Shown piece by piece: positions 1 through 8,523 of a DNA stretch of 64,000 nt. The notes beneath the pieces were generated by a model. It was not told where the DNA came from, ran no database searches, and saw only the letters and a program-made list of their open reading frames with translations. Each line of letters begins with the position of its first letter. The first letter of the stretch is position 1. Position numbers and translations under genes: made by a program. The stretch is from assembly GCA_019239895.1 (NCBI GenBank), contig JAFAZH010000056.1, positions 107,228 to 171,227 of the forward strand. The letters run 5' to 3'. The DNA is from Abditibacteriaceae bacterium (GTDB lineage: Bacteria > Armatimonadota > Abditibacteriia > Abditibacteriales > Abditibacteriaceae).

Positions 1-369
1 CCAGCGGTTAACTCCGTGCAATTTATCAATGGGGCGCGTGATGTGAGCTGGACAAATTGGCTGTGGCTTGGTTTAGGCATGTTGACGACTTATGGCATTA
101 TGTTGGCGCGCAGCCGCTGGATGTGGTTTCCCTTACACCCCATCGGTTTCTTAATGTGCCTGACGGCTCCCCTGCATCGCGTCTGGTTCTCGATTTTTCT
201 GGGTTGGTTGTGTAAAGTGCTCATCACCCGCTTTGGTGGCACCGACACTTATCGTAAAATGGTGCCCGCCTTTCTGGGACTGGCTTTAGGAGATATTGCG
301 ATGATGCTCTTCTGGCTCATTATTGATGGCTGGCAGGGCCGCACCGGACACCAGTTAATGCCTGGTTAA
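1..369 (+). CDS. C-terminal end of a polytopic membrane protein (DUF6785/DUF6784-like), truncated by the window edge
   Basis: The frame is open to base 1 (codons read P-A-V-N-S before a GTG at 16), so the real start lies upstream of the window. About 122 residues are visible. They contain at least three hydrophobic segments (near WLWLGLGMLTTYGIML, FSIFLGWLCKVLI and FLGLALGDIAMMLFWLII) and a 'FPLHPIGFLM' motif followed by an aromatic-rich loop. The 'LHPIGF...FLGW..K.LI.R.GG...YR' pattern recalls the C-terminus of the large DUF6785/DUF6784 membrane proteins found in Armatimonadota and Planctomycetota; that match is from memory. The next gene begins 25-65 bases downstream on the same strand and encodes a large secreted protein, so the two may be co-transcribed. 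Function is unknown. Confidence 0.7.
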   Translation, partial: PAVNSVQFINGARDVSWTNWLWLGLGMLTTYGIMLARSRWMWFPLHPIGFLMCLTAPLHRVWFSIFLGWLCKVLITRFGGTDTYRKMVPAFLGLALGDIAMMLFWLIIDGWQGRTGHQLMPG

Positions 370-433
370 TAGAGGCAATAGTTGTAACATTTGAGTGGTA
401 AGACTTCATCTTAATAAAAGCGAGAAAGCAGTT

Positions 434-3400
434 ATGGCATGTCATCAGGCCAACTTATCAAGCATTGTCAATAGAAAGAACATAGCCCTGCCAACGATGT
501 TCCTGGTGGGCTGGCTGATGGCCTTATGGAGTAGACCACTATCCTCAGCGCAACTAACAGCTTCGGTGCCGCCACAACGCGAATTGATTTTATCGAATTG
601 GGAGAATGAACGATGGGCTTTATCCGGTGGTGCAAGCCTACAACATAATGTGGGCCAGGCTCCTAATGGTGAACCCTTAACCCGCATCACTTTACCGGGG
701 CCGGGTGAAGGGCAAGCGGTTTTAACGCAGATTAACTTGCCGCCGAATGCGGGAGATATAACCGCGTTTATCCACAAGACGGAGCATGGCCCCACGCGTC
801 ACGAAGCACTGTTTCAGGACGAGCATGGTTGGGGCGGCGCGGGCAACACATTATGGGCGATTAAAGAGGACACCACCTATTCAACTCCTGCCCTGAAACA
901 TGGCTGGTCCTGGAGGGTGGGCTTCTTTAAGTCTGAGGTGCGACCACCATTCCGCTTTCGTGGTTTCCGCCTGCATGGTGGCGAAAGTCCCGGCAAACCG
1001 ACGCTTGAAGTCGGGCCTATTCATCTATCTTATACGCCCGATGATAAGCAGTGGCTCTACACCGATTTGCAACCTAAAACCATTAGCACCCGTGATGGCA
1101 TTTTGCCCCCGCTGTTTTTGCGAATAGCGAATCTGGGCACTGTGCCGCGTAGCTTTCATCTCAACGCCCGGCCCCTTGAACGGAATCTTGCCCTTGTGCA
1201 AGTTGCTCCCATCAGTTTGGGAACTGTTGTCCTGGAACCAGGACAGTTAAAAGAAATCCCGGTTAAGCTCCCGCTCTATTTATTGGGCTTTTATACCCTC
1301 GAATATCGCGCTGAGACTGGTAACGAAACGACAACGCAGCAAGAGAAAGTTTCGGTTATCAATGCCTTGGATGTGGCAGAGGGTTTTCGCCACTGGGCGG
1401 CGCATCGCAAGTGGTTTAGTGTGCCTGTGCGTCGTGCCGCCACCGGGCCGGATAATAAGGCGCAGGTTGAAGTGAGCACCGCCGATAATGGTTTAAGTTT
1501 AGTGCCGCTATTTCCGGTGCAGCCCCGGCACGCTCGTCCGGGCGATGTCCCAGTAAAGCCTCCAAGCCTTATGGAACTTTTACGCCAGGGCAGTGGTTTT
1601 AGCGAAGATCGTCCGCCCGGCAGCGAACTAAGTGTGCTGACGACGCAACTGAGTCCAGCCTGGTTATTGAAGAGCACGGATCGCCAGTTAACTCTGTTTG
1701 GTGATACACGCCGCGTTGGTTTAGATGGGCCATCACACTTAGCTTTTGCCACCGCGCAGGGCACTCGTGTGCTTAAAGTTGGTACTGCTTTGAATGCACT
1801 TGATTTGCGGGCTATGACTCAACCGTGGCTTCTCGTCTGGTGGGCTGGCAGCGATGGTTGGCAAACCTGGGATGTGCCGTATTTTGTGCTCCTGCAACAT
1901 CGCCCAACGAGCCTGAAGCTAAATGAGCAGGGAGTGAACCTCTTCTTCACCAATAGTGCAGACTATATCGCTTCCATGCCGCTTTATGGTTATGCCAAAC
2001 TGCCGCAACAAAGCGCGTGGCAAAAGCAGCCAGAAATGTTTCGTCTGCCTGCCGCCTGGCCGAAGTTACATACGTGGAATTGGGAGCAGTCGCTACCGTC
2101 TTATGTCACGGCACGTTGTAATTGGTGGGCGAAGGCGTTAACGCGCTTTCCCTCTAATGTGCATGAGACCTACTCGATTGACCATGCCGCCGGTATGGTG
2201 CATGTGCGCGATCAATATGACTACATCAATATAAAAACAGATTGGAATACAGTCCCGATCACGCTGGCTCCCTTGAGTCCTACCCTGGCTGTAGCTCAAC
2301 AGGGGGGCTATCCCATGACCATTGAAAAGAAGCTACTTGATTGCCAGTATCCTACGCTCTTTGGGCCTTACAGTGCGGTGGAAGGCTCGAATGAAGTGCG
2401 TTACAGCTTCAACATCGGGCCGTATTGGATGCAGACCGCAGACCCGAACTTAAACCAACCTGCCGACGCGAATACGCCAGCGCGTCGCGCCCAGGCCCAA
2501 CTGTTGAATTGGGCAGCCAATAACAGCAGTGACGCGGCGGAAGTGCAGATGTGGGATTGGCGTGATGAAAACTTTGTCTGGTATATGCAAAGCGGCGATT
2601 TACGCGAACCGGCATATGCCACTGGCTATACCACTGGCACCTTACGCCAAGACCACAAGAGTTGGCTGCAAGCGCGGGTGTTGCATACGTTGCTTGACCC
2701 AACCCGCTACAAAATGGATGAGCGCAATGGCGTCCTCACCCGCCGCTATATTGATGGCCCCGGCATTGGCAACTGGGGGTCAGCCGATTGGGGTGATAGC
2801 GGCAAGCTTGGCACCGATATGATCTGGGATGCTTATGTCTATGCTTATAATACTGGCGATTATCAGACCATTGCGGATAAATGGGGCATCATTATCAGCT
2901 TAAACACGTTGCCGGTGACGATGAGTTGGCTGGGCGTGGGGCGCTCGGCTATTGCCGAGATGGGCGATGAAGCCCCGCCGATGCTGGGTTTGGCGCGGTT
3001 GGCCTATGCGGTCGGTGATAAAGATACCTACAGTGCTGCCGTCTACTGGTATGCGCGAGAACTGGTGCATCATGTGGTTAAAGAAGGCGCGTTCACCAAA
3101 TGGCGCGAGCAGTTTGAACCCTGGCACACGGGTCTGGAACTCTCGACCGAAACGCCGACCAATTTGTGGGGCACCAATGCGGCATGGCAGCCGGGTGGCT
3201 TTCGCACGACATCTGGCGGCGAGAACCAGTGGAACAACTTCTATGTGCGCTTTGATGATGTGGATACGTGGCGTTTCCATCAACACTATGCCCGTGAACT
3301 GCCTAAACGCATTACAGCTATTGCGAAGCCAGAAGAGCTAAAGAAAAACTACCAGGTTTATTTAGCGCGGGTGGCTGTTCTGGGGGATGATGTCGCCAAG

Positions 3401-3859
3401 GCACAAGCTGATTATGTACAAAGTGACCCCAAGGTGAACGCGCCGGATAATTACATCAGCCGTGTCATGGCCACCTGGCGTGAATTCCCGCCTAAGTTAG
3501 AAACCCTCATTCCTGCGGCAACTCCAACCTTCACTGATAACGGCTGGGCGTGGAGCCAGATGAACTTTTTAAGCGCAGGAATGGTTAGCCCCCAGCAGAT
3601 GAACAAAGGCCGTTTACCTACGCCACAATGGTTCTGGTGGAAGCCACCCCACCCGCAGCAAGGCGTGGAATGGGGCGATAAGTGGACATTTGGCAGTCTA
3701 TCTCCCAGCAATAAAGCCCCTGATGCTTCAGCCACGAGCCAAGACTTAAATGCCGTTAGCACCCTCTGGAGTTACACTCTTCATGACCTGACAACCAATA
3801 ACCAGTTGCCGGATGCGCTCTACAACACGGCGCAAAAAACTAACTTTGCTAACGAGTAA
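434..3859 (+). CDS. Large secreted protein of unknown function (about 1141 aa)
   Basis: No family is recognised. Residues about 20-40 form a hydrophobic stretch (PTMFLVGWLMALW) after a basic N-terminus and end near SSA-Q, which looks like a signal peptide. The ATG at 434 is preferred over an in-frame GTG at 395 because it gives a normal-length signal peptide; neither has a strong ribosome binding site. The N-terminal third looks beta-rich. The segment around residues 760-1000 is rich in Trp, His and Tyr (motifs NWGSADWGDSGKLGTDM and WHTGLELSTETPTNLWG) and recalls an alpha/alpha-toroid of glycosidase or lyase type. It could be an exported carbohydrate-active enzyme. Its position directly after the membrane protein at 1-369 suggests a shared transcript. 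Confidence 0.8.
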   Translation: MACHQANLSSIVNRKNIALPTMFLVGWLMALWSRPLSSAQLTASVPPQRELILSNWENERWALSGGASLQHNVGQAPNGEPLTRITLPGPGEGQAVLTQINLPPNAGDITAFIHKTEHGPTRHEALFQDEHGWGGAGNTLWAIKEDTTYSTPALKHGWSWRVGFFKSEVRPPFRFRGFRLHGGESPGKPTLEVGPIHLSYTPDDKQWLYTDLQPKTISTRDGILPPLFLRIANLGTVPRSFHLNARPLERNLALVQVAPISLGTVVLEPGQLKEIPVKLPLYLLGFYTLEYRAETGNETTTQQEKVSVINALDVAEGFRHWAAHRKWFSVPVRRAATGPDNKAQVEVSTADNGLSLVPLFPVQPRHARPGDVPVKPPSLMELLRQGSGFSEDRPPGSELSVLTTQLSPAWLLKSTDRQLTLFGDTRRVGLDGPSHLAFATAQGTRVLKVGTALNALDLRAMTQPWLLVWWAGSDGWQTWDVPYFVLLQHRPTSLKLNEQGVNLFFTNSADYIASMPLYGYAKLPQQSAWQKQPEMFRLPAAWPKLHTWNWEQSLPSYVTARCNWWAKALTRFPSNVHETYSIDHAAGMVHVRDQYDYINIKTDWNTVPITLAPLSPTLAVAQQGGYPMTIEKKLLDCQYPTLFGPYSAVEGSNEVRYSFNIGPYWMQTADPNLNQPADANTPARRAQAQLLNWAANNSSDAAEVQMWDWRDENFVWYMQSGDLREPAYATGYTTGTLRQDHKSWLQARVLHTLLDPTRYKMDERNGVLTRRYIDGPGIGNWGSADWGDSGKLGTDMIWDAYVYAYNTGDYQTIADKWGIIISLNTLPVTMSWLGVGRSAIAEMGDEAPPMLGLARLAYAVGDKDTYSAAVYWYARELVHHVVKEGAFTKWREQFEPWHTGLELSTETPTNLWGTNAAWQPGGFRTTSGGENQWNNFYVRFDDVDTWRFHQHYARELPKRITAIAKPEELKKNYQVYLARVAVLGDDVAKAQADYVQSDPKVNAPDNYISRVMATWREFPPKLETLIPAATPTFTDNGWAWSQMNFLSAGMVSPQQMNKGRLPTPQWFWWKPPHPQQGVEWGDKWTFGSLSPSNKAPDASATSQDLNAVSTLWSYTLHDLTTNNQLPDALYNTAQKTNFANE

Positions 3860-4053
3860 GCAATAAATATGACCGATCCCCACAGGCCGGAATTCGCTAT
3901 TGATTAAGTTGGCGCAGAACAACTCTGGTTGAGCGTTTAACTTTCATTTTGCAGACCCAAGAGACTGCTGATTTCAGATCTTGAATTTAATGATGCGCCA
4001 TAGGAAAGTTGGTGTTACCGCAAACTGAGTTTAACTGAGATGTGGGGGTAAGT

Positions 4054-6195
4054 ATGAGAAAAATGCACCTGCGTTGGAAATTAGATAGTCTGATACCCCT
4101 TGTTATTGCATTACTACTGAATTTTTGCCGATGTGGAGCACAGGATGAGAAGGTTGGTCTATTACCAGCACGAATCATTAAGCTGGCTCTACATCGGAAG
4201 GCTCTAGCCTGGCAGTCTGCACCATCCGACACTGGCGAGTATCTGGCTTTTCCTCCTCCTTACAGTTCTAATCGTGTCGCATGGAGCGGCTACACCTTAG
4301 CCGGAACACCCTGGGGTATGTTGGTTTCAGTTGGCAAAACGCGCTGGCGCATTCTTCCGAATCTTTATCAACATGATGTTCGCCCTATTAAGGAGATGGC
4401 AGGATTGCTCTGGGTTGAAGAAAAAGAACGCGGCTTGCTTGGGCTAAGACCAGACCTGACAGTGGCCAGGAGGTTAGCGAGCGTAAAACGTTATTGTGTA
4501 GCCATCGAGCCACAAAGTTTCTGGTGCTTGGATGGTAAGTTCGGTGATACGGAACTCGTAGAATACAACATGGAAGGGCAAGAAAAGCGTCGTATCCAAG
4601 CCTCTAATCTCATTGATGAGTGGTATCAAAAGCCTTCTGAATTAACTGGCCGTGATGCAAGGGAGTGGGAAGTTGAATGGGTTTCAGTCGAAGCCAATAC
4701 TATCTGGTTGGCATTAGACAACCATGAAGTCCAACTCGCTGGTGCCGATGATGCGCCACACCTTTTAGGCACAACGCAAATTGTCCGACTGGATCGTGCC
4801 ACCTGGAAAGTTACATCTCTGGTTGATATTAAGGAGGGATATTCTTTTGTTAACTTACCGGATCAAATTCTCTGGTGTGATCATAAAGATGTCCAGCGAC
4901 TTAATAAGAAAAGCCTACGCGTTTCTACTCCCACCCACCCGATGTTTCCTGAATATAGTTATTTGATGTTAGACGAAAAGTATTTATGGGTCTTTTCTCG
5001 TGCGTTGCCTCCGCAGTTGCCGCCGCAAATTTACTCGATCCAAAACTTTAAGCCAGTTTCTCCGTCGCCAACAAACTTACCTCCACACCCGGCGCAGCCT
5101 TCTTATATGGCGCGTTGGTATACCCCAATCAATCCTCTATATGATCCTGACCAAAGCTTTCCCTTCAGGGTAGCTCCTTATTTTAATCTGGCGGCTTCAG
5201 GTGATCAGCAAGTCTGGTTAACCACACCAAATTCTTCGCTAACAGAAGTGGAAGACAAAGGAACCGCGAAAAGATACAACCTACCCGATGAGGGACTTTA
5301 TCGTGGCCCCATAGTTCTGGCCTCGCTAAATACCCTTTATATGATTTATGGAAGCAATTTGCTGAGACTCAGCCCTGGTAAAAAGTTGGCGGTGATGCGT
5401 CAGATCTTGCGGCAGAACGCTTATACGCCGTCTCTATTAGGGAGTTATAACAGCGTTGGATTACAATTTCATAATCCGCGTCAACTGGTGATTCTAACCT
5501 CCGACTTGACGCAACTACTAGCCATAAAGAACCTGCCTGATAACCTGGCAGCAATTCAAGCTATCACGGCACCTAACAGCTTTTATTTTTGGCAAGCGAA
5601 TGCTATTTCATGGCAAGATTTTTTCCAGGTTAATAGGGATTTTCTACGCCTGGATACAGTAACAGGAAAATTAGAAAGCGTAGATTCCTGGCATAAGAAT
5701 TTTCCTGATCCAAAAAAGGTGTATAAAGTTGGACAATCCTTTACCATAGGTGGGTTACTTGGAGAATTTAGACTCCCTACGGGCCAGACCGCCTTCCAGT
5801 TTGAATTAGTTGGGCCGGAAGAATTCTTTGGTGGCCCAGGTTATGGAATACGGTCGGCCTCAAGATCAAGCAAAGCCTTGTTGCGCATCTATGATCCTCC
5901 TCGTGACCAATGGCAGGAAATCATCATTGATACCGGCATCCGGCCCATCTATGCAACCCCAAAACTTTATGGCATCAAAAGCGGTTATGATTGGGGACAT
6001 ATATACAGTGGGGCTAAGGATGACGATCTTTTTGAATGGCAGAATAACGGATGGCAAGCTGTTGGCAAACTACCCTGGGCTATGACCGACGTTAATAGAG
6101 GTAGAGGAAAAATTTTAGGCACTGCGCGTTATCTGTATAGTCAAACCCCACTGGGGATTTATCGGGTAGCCTGGTCACAGGTGGTTAAACATTAA
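4054..6195 (+). CDS. Secreted protein of unknown function, probable beta-propeller (about 713 aa)
   Basis: The ATG at 4054 follows a G-rich stretch and starts a basic n-region and hydrophobic core (LIPLVIALLLNF), so the product is exported. The 'NFCRCGAQ' segment could be a lipoprotein box or an ordinary cleavage site. The body has repeated short motifs of the type 'xxIWLALDN', 'QILWCDHKDVQRL', 'KYLWVFSR', 'QQVWLTTPNS' and 'NTLYMIYGS'. These hydrophobic-Trp strands at roughly regular spacing suggest a multi-blade beta-propeller. No catalytic motif is evident. The gene faces the kinase cluster, ending only 21 bases before the convergent gene at 6217. It is not clearly part of an operon. Confidence 0.75.
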   Translation: MRKMHLRWKLDSLIPLVIALLLNFCRCGAQDEKVGLLPARIIKLALHRKALAWQSAPSDTGEYLAFPPPYSSNRVAWSGYTLAGTPWGMLVSVGKTRWRILPNLYQHDVRPIKEMAGLLWVEEKERGLLGLRPDLTVARRLASVKRYCVAIEPQSFWCLDGKFGDTELVEYNMEGQEKRRIQASNLIDEWYQKPSELTGRDAREWEVEWVSVEANTIWLALDNHEVQLAGADDAPHLLGTTQIVRLDRATWKVTSLVDIKEGYSFVNLPDQILWCDHKDVQRLNKKSLRVSTPTHPMFPEYSYLMLDEKYLWVFSRALPPQLPPQIYSIQNFKPVSPSPTNLPPHPAQPSYMARWYTPINPLYDPDQSFPFRVAPYFNLAASGDQQVWLTTPNSSLTEVEDKGTAKRYNLPDEGLYRGPIVLASLNTLYMIYGSNLLRLSPGKKLAVMRQILRQNAYTPSLLGSYNSVGLQFHNPRQLVILTSDLTQLLAIKNLPDNLAAIQAITAPNSFYFWQANAISWQDFFQVNRDFLRLDTVTGKLESVDSWHKNFPDPKKVYKVGQSFTIGGLLGEFRLPTGQTAFQFELVGPEEFFGGPGYGIRSASRSSKALLRIYDPPRDQWQEIIIDTGIRPIYATPKLYGIKSGYDWGHIYSGAKDDDLFEWQNNGWQAVGKLPWAMTDVNRGRGKILGTARYLYSQTPLGIYRVAWSQVVKH

Positions 6196-6216
6196 TCCAT
6201 TTCTTCTCCATCTGCA

Positions 6217-8388
6217 TTAACTCAAAGCCCACAACCACACTTCTTGCAGGCTGCCACTGGCGAGTGTCTTGCCATCGGGGGCGAAGGCAACCGAGTTGAC
6301 GCTGCCCCAGTGGTCGCTCAGGGTGATGATAGGTTGGCCCGTGAGCGCATCCCACAAACGCACGGTTTTGTCATAGCTGCCACTGGCGAGAATATGGCTG
6401 TCCGGTGAAAAAGTGACAGAAGTTACACCACCAGTATGACCAGTGAGAGTCCAGAGTGGCCTGTCCATTGAAATGTCCGAAATGTCCCACAGCAGCACGG
6501 TTTTGTCGTAGCTGCCGCTGGCTATCAGGCGACTATCAGGTGAGAAGGCCAGGGCTGTGACTTCATGTTCCTGGGCAGTCAGGGCATTCAGGATTTTTCT
6601 GGTGTGGATGTCCCAGAGCAAGACACCGTTATCCTGGCTGCCTGTCGCCAGCATTCGCCCATCGGGTGAGAAAGCGACTGACGATACCCCTGCGCCATGA
6701 TCCGTCCAGGCTTGCAAAGGTTTGCCCTGCATCACATCCCACAGGATGGCGCTGCCGTCACTGCTGGCGCTGGCGAGGACATCTCCATTGGGGCCAAAGG
6801 CGACGGCGGTGACGCGTCCAAAATGCTCTTTTAGGGTGCGTTGAAGCTTGCCCGTTTGAGCATTCCAGAGAGTGATAACACTATCCTCATTGCCACAGGC
6901 GAGAGTGCGTCCATCGGGCGAGAAAGACACGGCAGAGACGCGCTTAACTTGTCCTTGCAAACTGCTCTGGACGCTATGGCGCACCGTTTGGGCTAAGGAT
7001 AAAGTGTCATTGAGTGAGCGGGGGCGAGCTTCACTAACCACCCCCACTAAAGTTTGCGGGAGAGCTTCAGTTAGACTGCGTTGCAATGCTCCACCGCGCG
7101 CATCTCGAATGAGAACAGCGCCATCTTCCCCCGCACTGGCTAACAGGTTCCCTACTGGCGAAAAAGCAACAGAGGACACGCGACCAGCGTGCCCGGTGAG
7201 TTTAGAAACGGTTGCTGATGTGGGATGAAAAGCCGATACAGTGGCCCTCAGTGGTGCGTCCTGCTTGGGCGGAATGATGGTGACAGTTACCGATGGGGCA
7301 GGTGTGGTGCGTAGCAATAGGTCGTGGGGCAGCAAGGTGGGGGCTGGTGCAACGGCGGGTGCGTGGGATGGCAGCGGAGCAACTGGTGCCAGAGTGAAAC
7401 CGGCGGTGGGCTTCTGGTGGTTAGCGGGAGCAGCTTTCAGTTGTTGCAGGAAGACGGTTATGCTTTGGGGGCGTTGCAGGGCATCTAAAGATAGGGCTGC
7501 CATTACGCTCTGGGCCACTGTTGCGGAAATCTGCGGGTTTAACGCTTTAATTGCTTTCAATGCCACACCTTTGGCCCTCGCGGTGGCGGCTATAGGAGGG
7601 TTGCCCGTTAGCATGTGATAGAGCATTGCCGCTAAGCCATAAACGTCTGTGCTGGCCGAGATTTGTGCCCCTGGGGTGTAATGCTCTGGCGCGGCATAGC
7701 GCGATATAAGTTTTGTGCTGGATGAAGTGCTATGACCGTTGAGTAAACCATGCAACGCTTTACTCCCCAATTGAAAGTTAGTTAAAATGGGTTGTTTATC
7801 GGCACTGATGAGTACGTGTTCTGGCCTGAGATCACTGTGCAGAAGCCCAGCCCCGTGCGCAGTGGCTAAGGCGGCACCGACCTTCTCAATGTAAGTCAAT
7901 GCTTCAGTTTCGTTTAAGGGACTACCGCGCTCTTGCAGTAGAACCGCTAAGCTTTTACCGGGTGTGGATTCGACAATAAAGTAAACCGAGTTGTGCTCTT
8001 CAAAAGCGGCGAGAGCACGGTGCAGATGAGGGTGGCGCAGTTCCAGGAAGGTTTGGGCATCCTGGAGAAATTGGCGTTTAGCGGCGTTGTAAGCAGAGAG
8101 CGCAGATGCAGCCGCAATAACAGCTTTCTCACGCCGCGAACTTCCCACAGGGAATAGCTCTTTGACACCCACTAAGCGATGCACCCGCGAATCGCTGCCC
8201 ATGTAGGTAAAGCCCATGTCGTCTTGTTGCACGAGCTTGCCAATGGAGAAATTGCCACCTTGCAGTTTGGTGCCCACAAGTAAGTGCAGCGGCCCTACTG
8301 TCTTGGGTGCATCATGCAGGGAGGCTCCACACGAGCGACAAGCAAGGGCTTTGGAAATATTAGAAGTTGAGCAATGAGGACATAGCAT
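6217..8388 (-). CDS. Zinc-ribbon / Ser-Thr pseudokinase / WD40-repeat protein
   Basis: The protein (723 aa) starts with a Cys4 ribbon (C3, C6, C17, C20), continues with a protein-kinase fold at about 45-320, a Pro/Ala linker, and about seven WD40 repeats from about 395 to the end (motifs such as SVAFSPDG and LLWD). Compared with its three active paralogues nearby, the kinase core is broken. The glycine loop reads QQDDMGFTY, the catalytic loop is HSDLRPEH (Asp186 kept, Asn replaced by His191), and the DFG motif is NFQLG (Asn204 instead of Asp). Lys76 of the VAIK-like strand remains. Loss of both metal-binding residues argues for a pseudokinase that scaffolds or senses rather than phosphorylates. 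It is the last gene of a minus-strand array of related proteins and ends close to the convergent gene at 6195. Confidence 0.9.
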   Translation of the reverse strand: MLCPHCSTSNISKALACRSCGASLHDAPKTVGPLHLLVGTKLQGGNFSIGKLVQQDDMGFTYMGSDSRVHRLVGVKELFPVGSSRREKAVIAAASALSAYNAAKRQFLQDAQTFLELRHPHLHRALAAFEEHNSVYFIVESTPGKSLAVLLQERGSPLNETEALTYIEKVGAALATAHGAGLLHSDLRPEHVLISADKQPILTNFQLGSKALHGLLNGHSTSSSTKLISRYAAPEHYTPGAQISASTDVYGLAAMLYHMLTGNPPIAATARAKGVALKAIKALNPQISATVAQSVMAALSLDALQRPQSITVFLQQLKAAPANHQKPTAGFTLAPVAPLPSHAPAVAPAPTLLPHDLLLRTTPAPSVTVTIIPPKQDAPLRATVSAFHPTSATVSKLTGHAGRVSSVAFSPVGNLLASAGEDGAVLIRDARGGALQRSLTEALPQTLVGVVSEARPRSLNDTLSLAQTVRHSVQSSLQGQVKRVSAVSFSPDGRTLACGNEDSVITLWNAQTGKLQRTLKEHFGRVTAVAFGPNGDVLASASSDGSAILWDVMQGKPLQAWTDHGAGVSSVAFSPDGRMLATGSQDNGVLLWDIHTRKILNALTAQEHEVTALAFSPDSRLIASGSYDKTVLLWDISDISMDRPLWTLTGHTGGVTSVTFSPDSHILASGSYDKTVRLWDALTGQPIITLSDHWGSVNSVAFAPDGKTLASGSLQEVWLWALS

Positions 8389-8523
8389 TTGAAGAGCTAA
8401 AAGGCGAAGTGGCTGTTGAGTTATAGAGCCACTGCACTCGTTAGATGCATTGCAATAATTTTAAGTTCGCCACCGTTTTCTATTTGGATTATAGTTTATG
8501 CGTTTTAGATCATCTGGGGCGAC

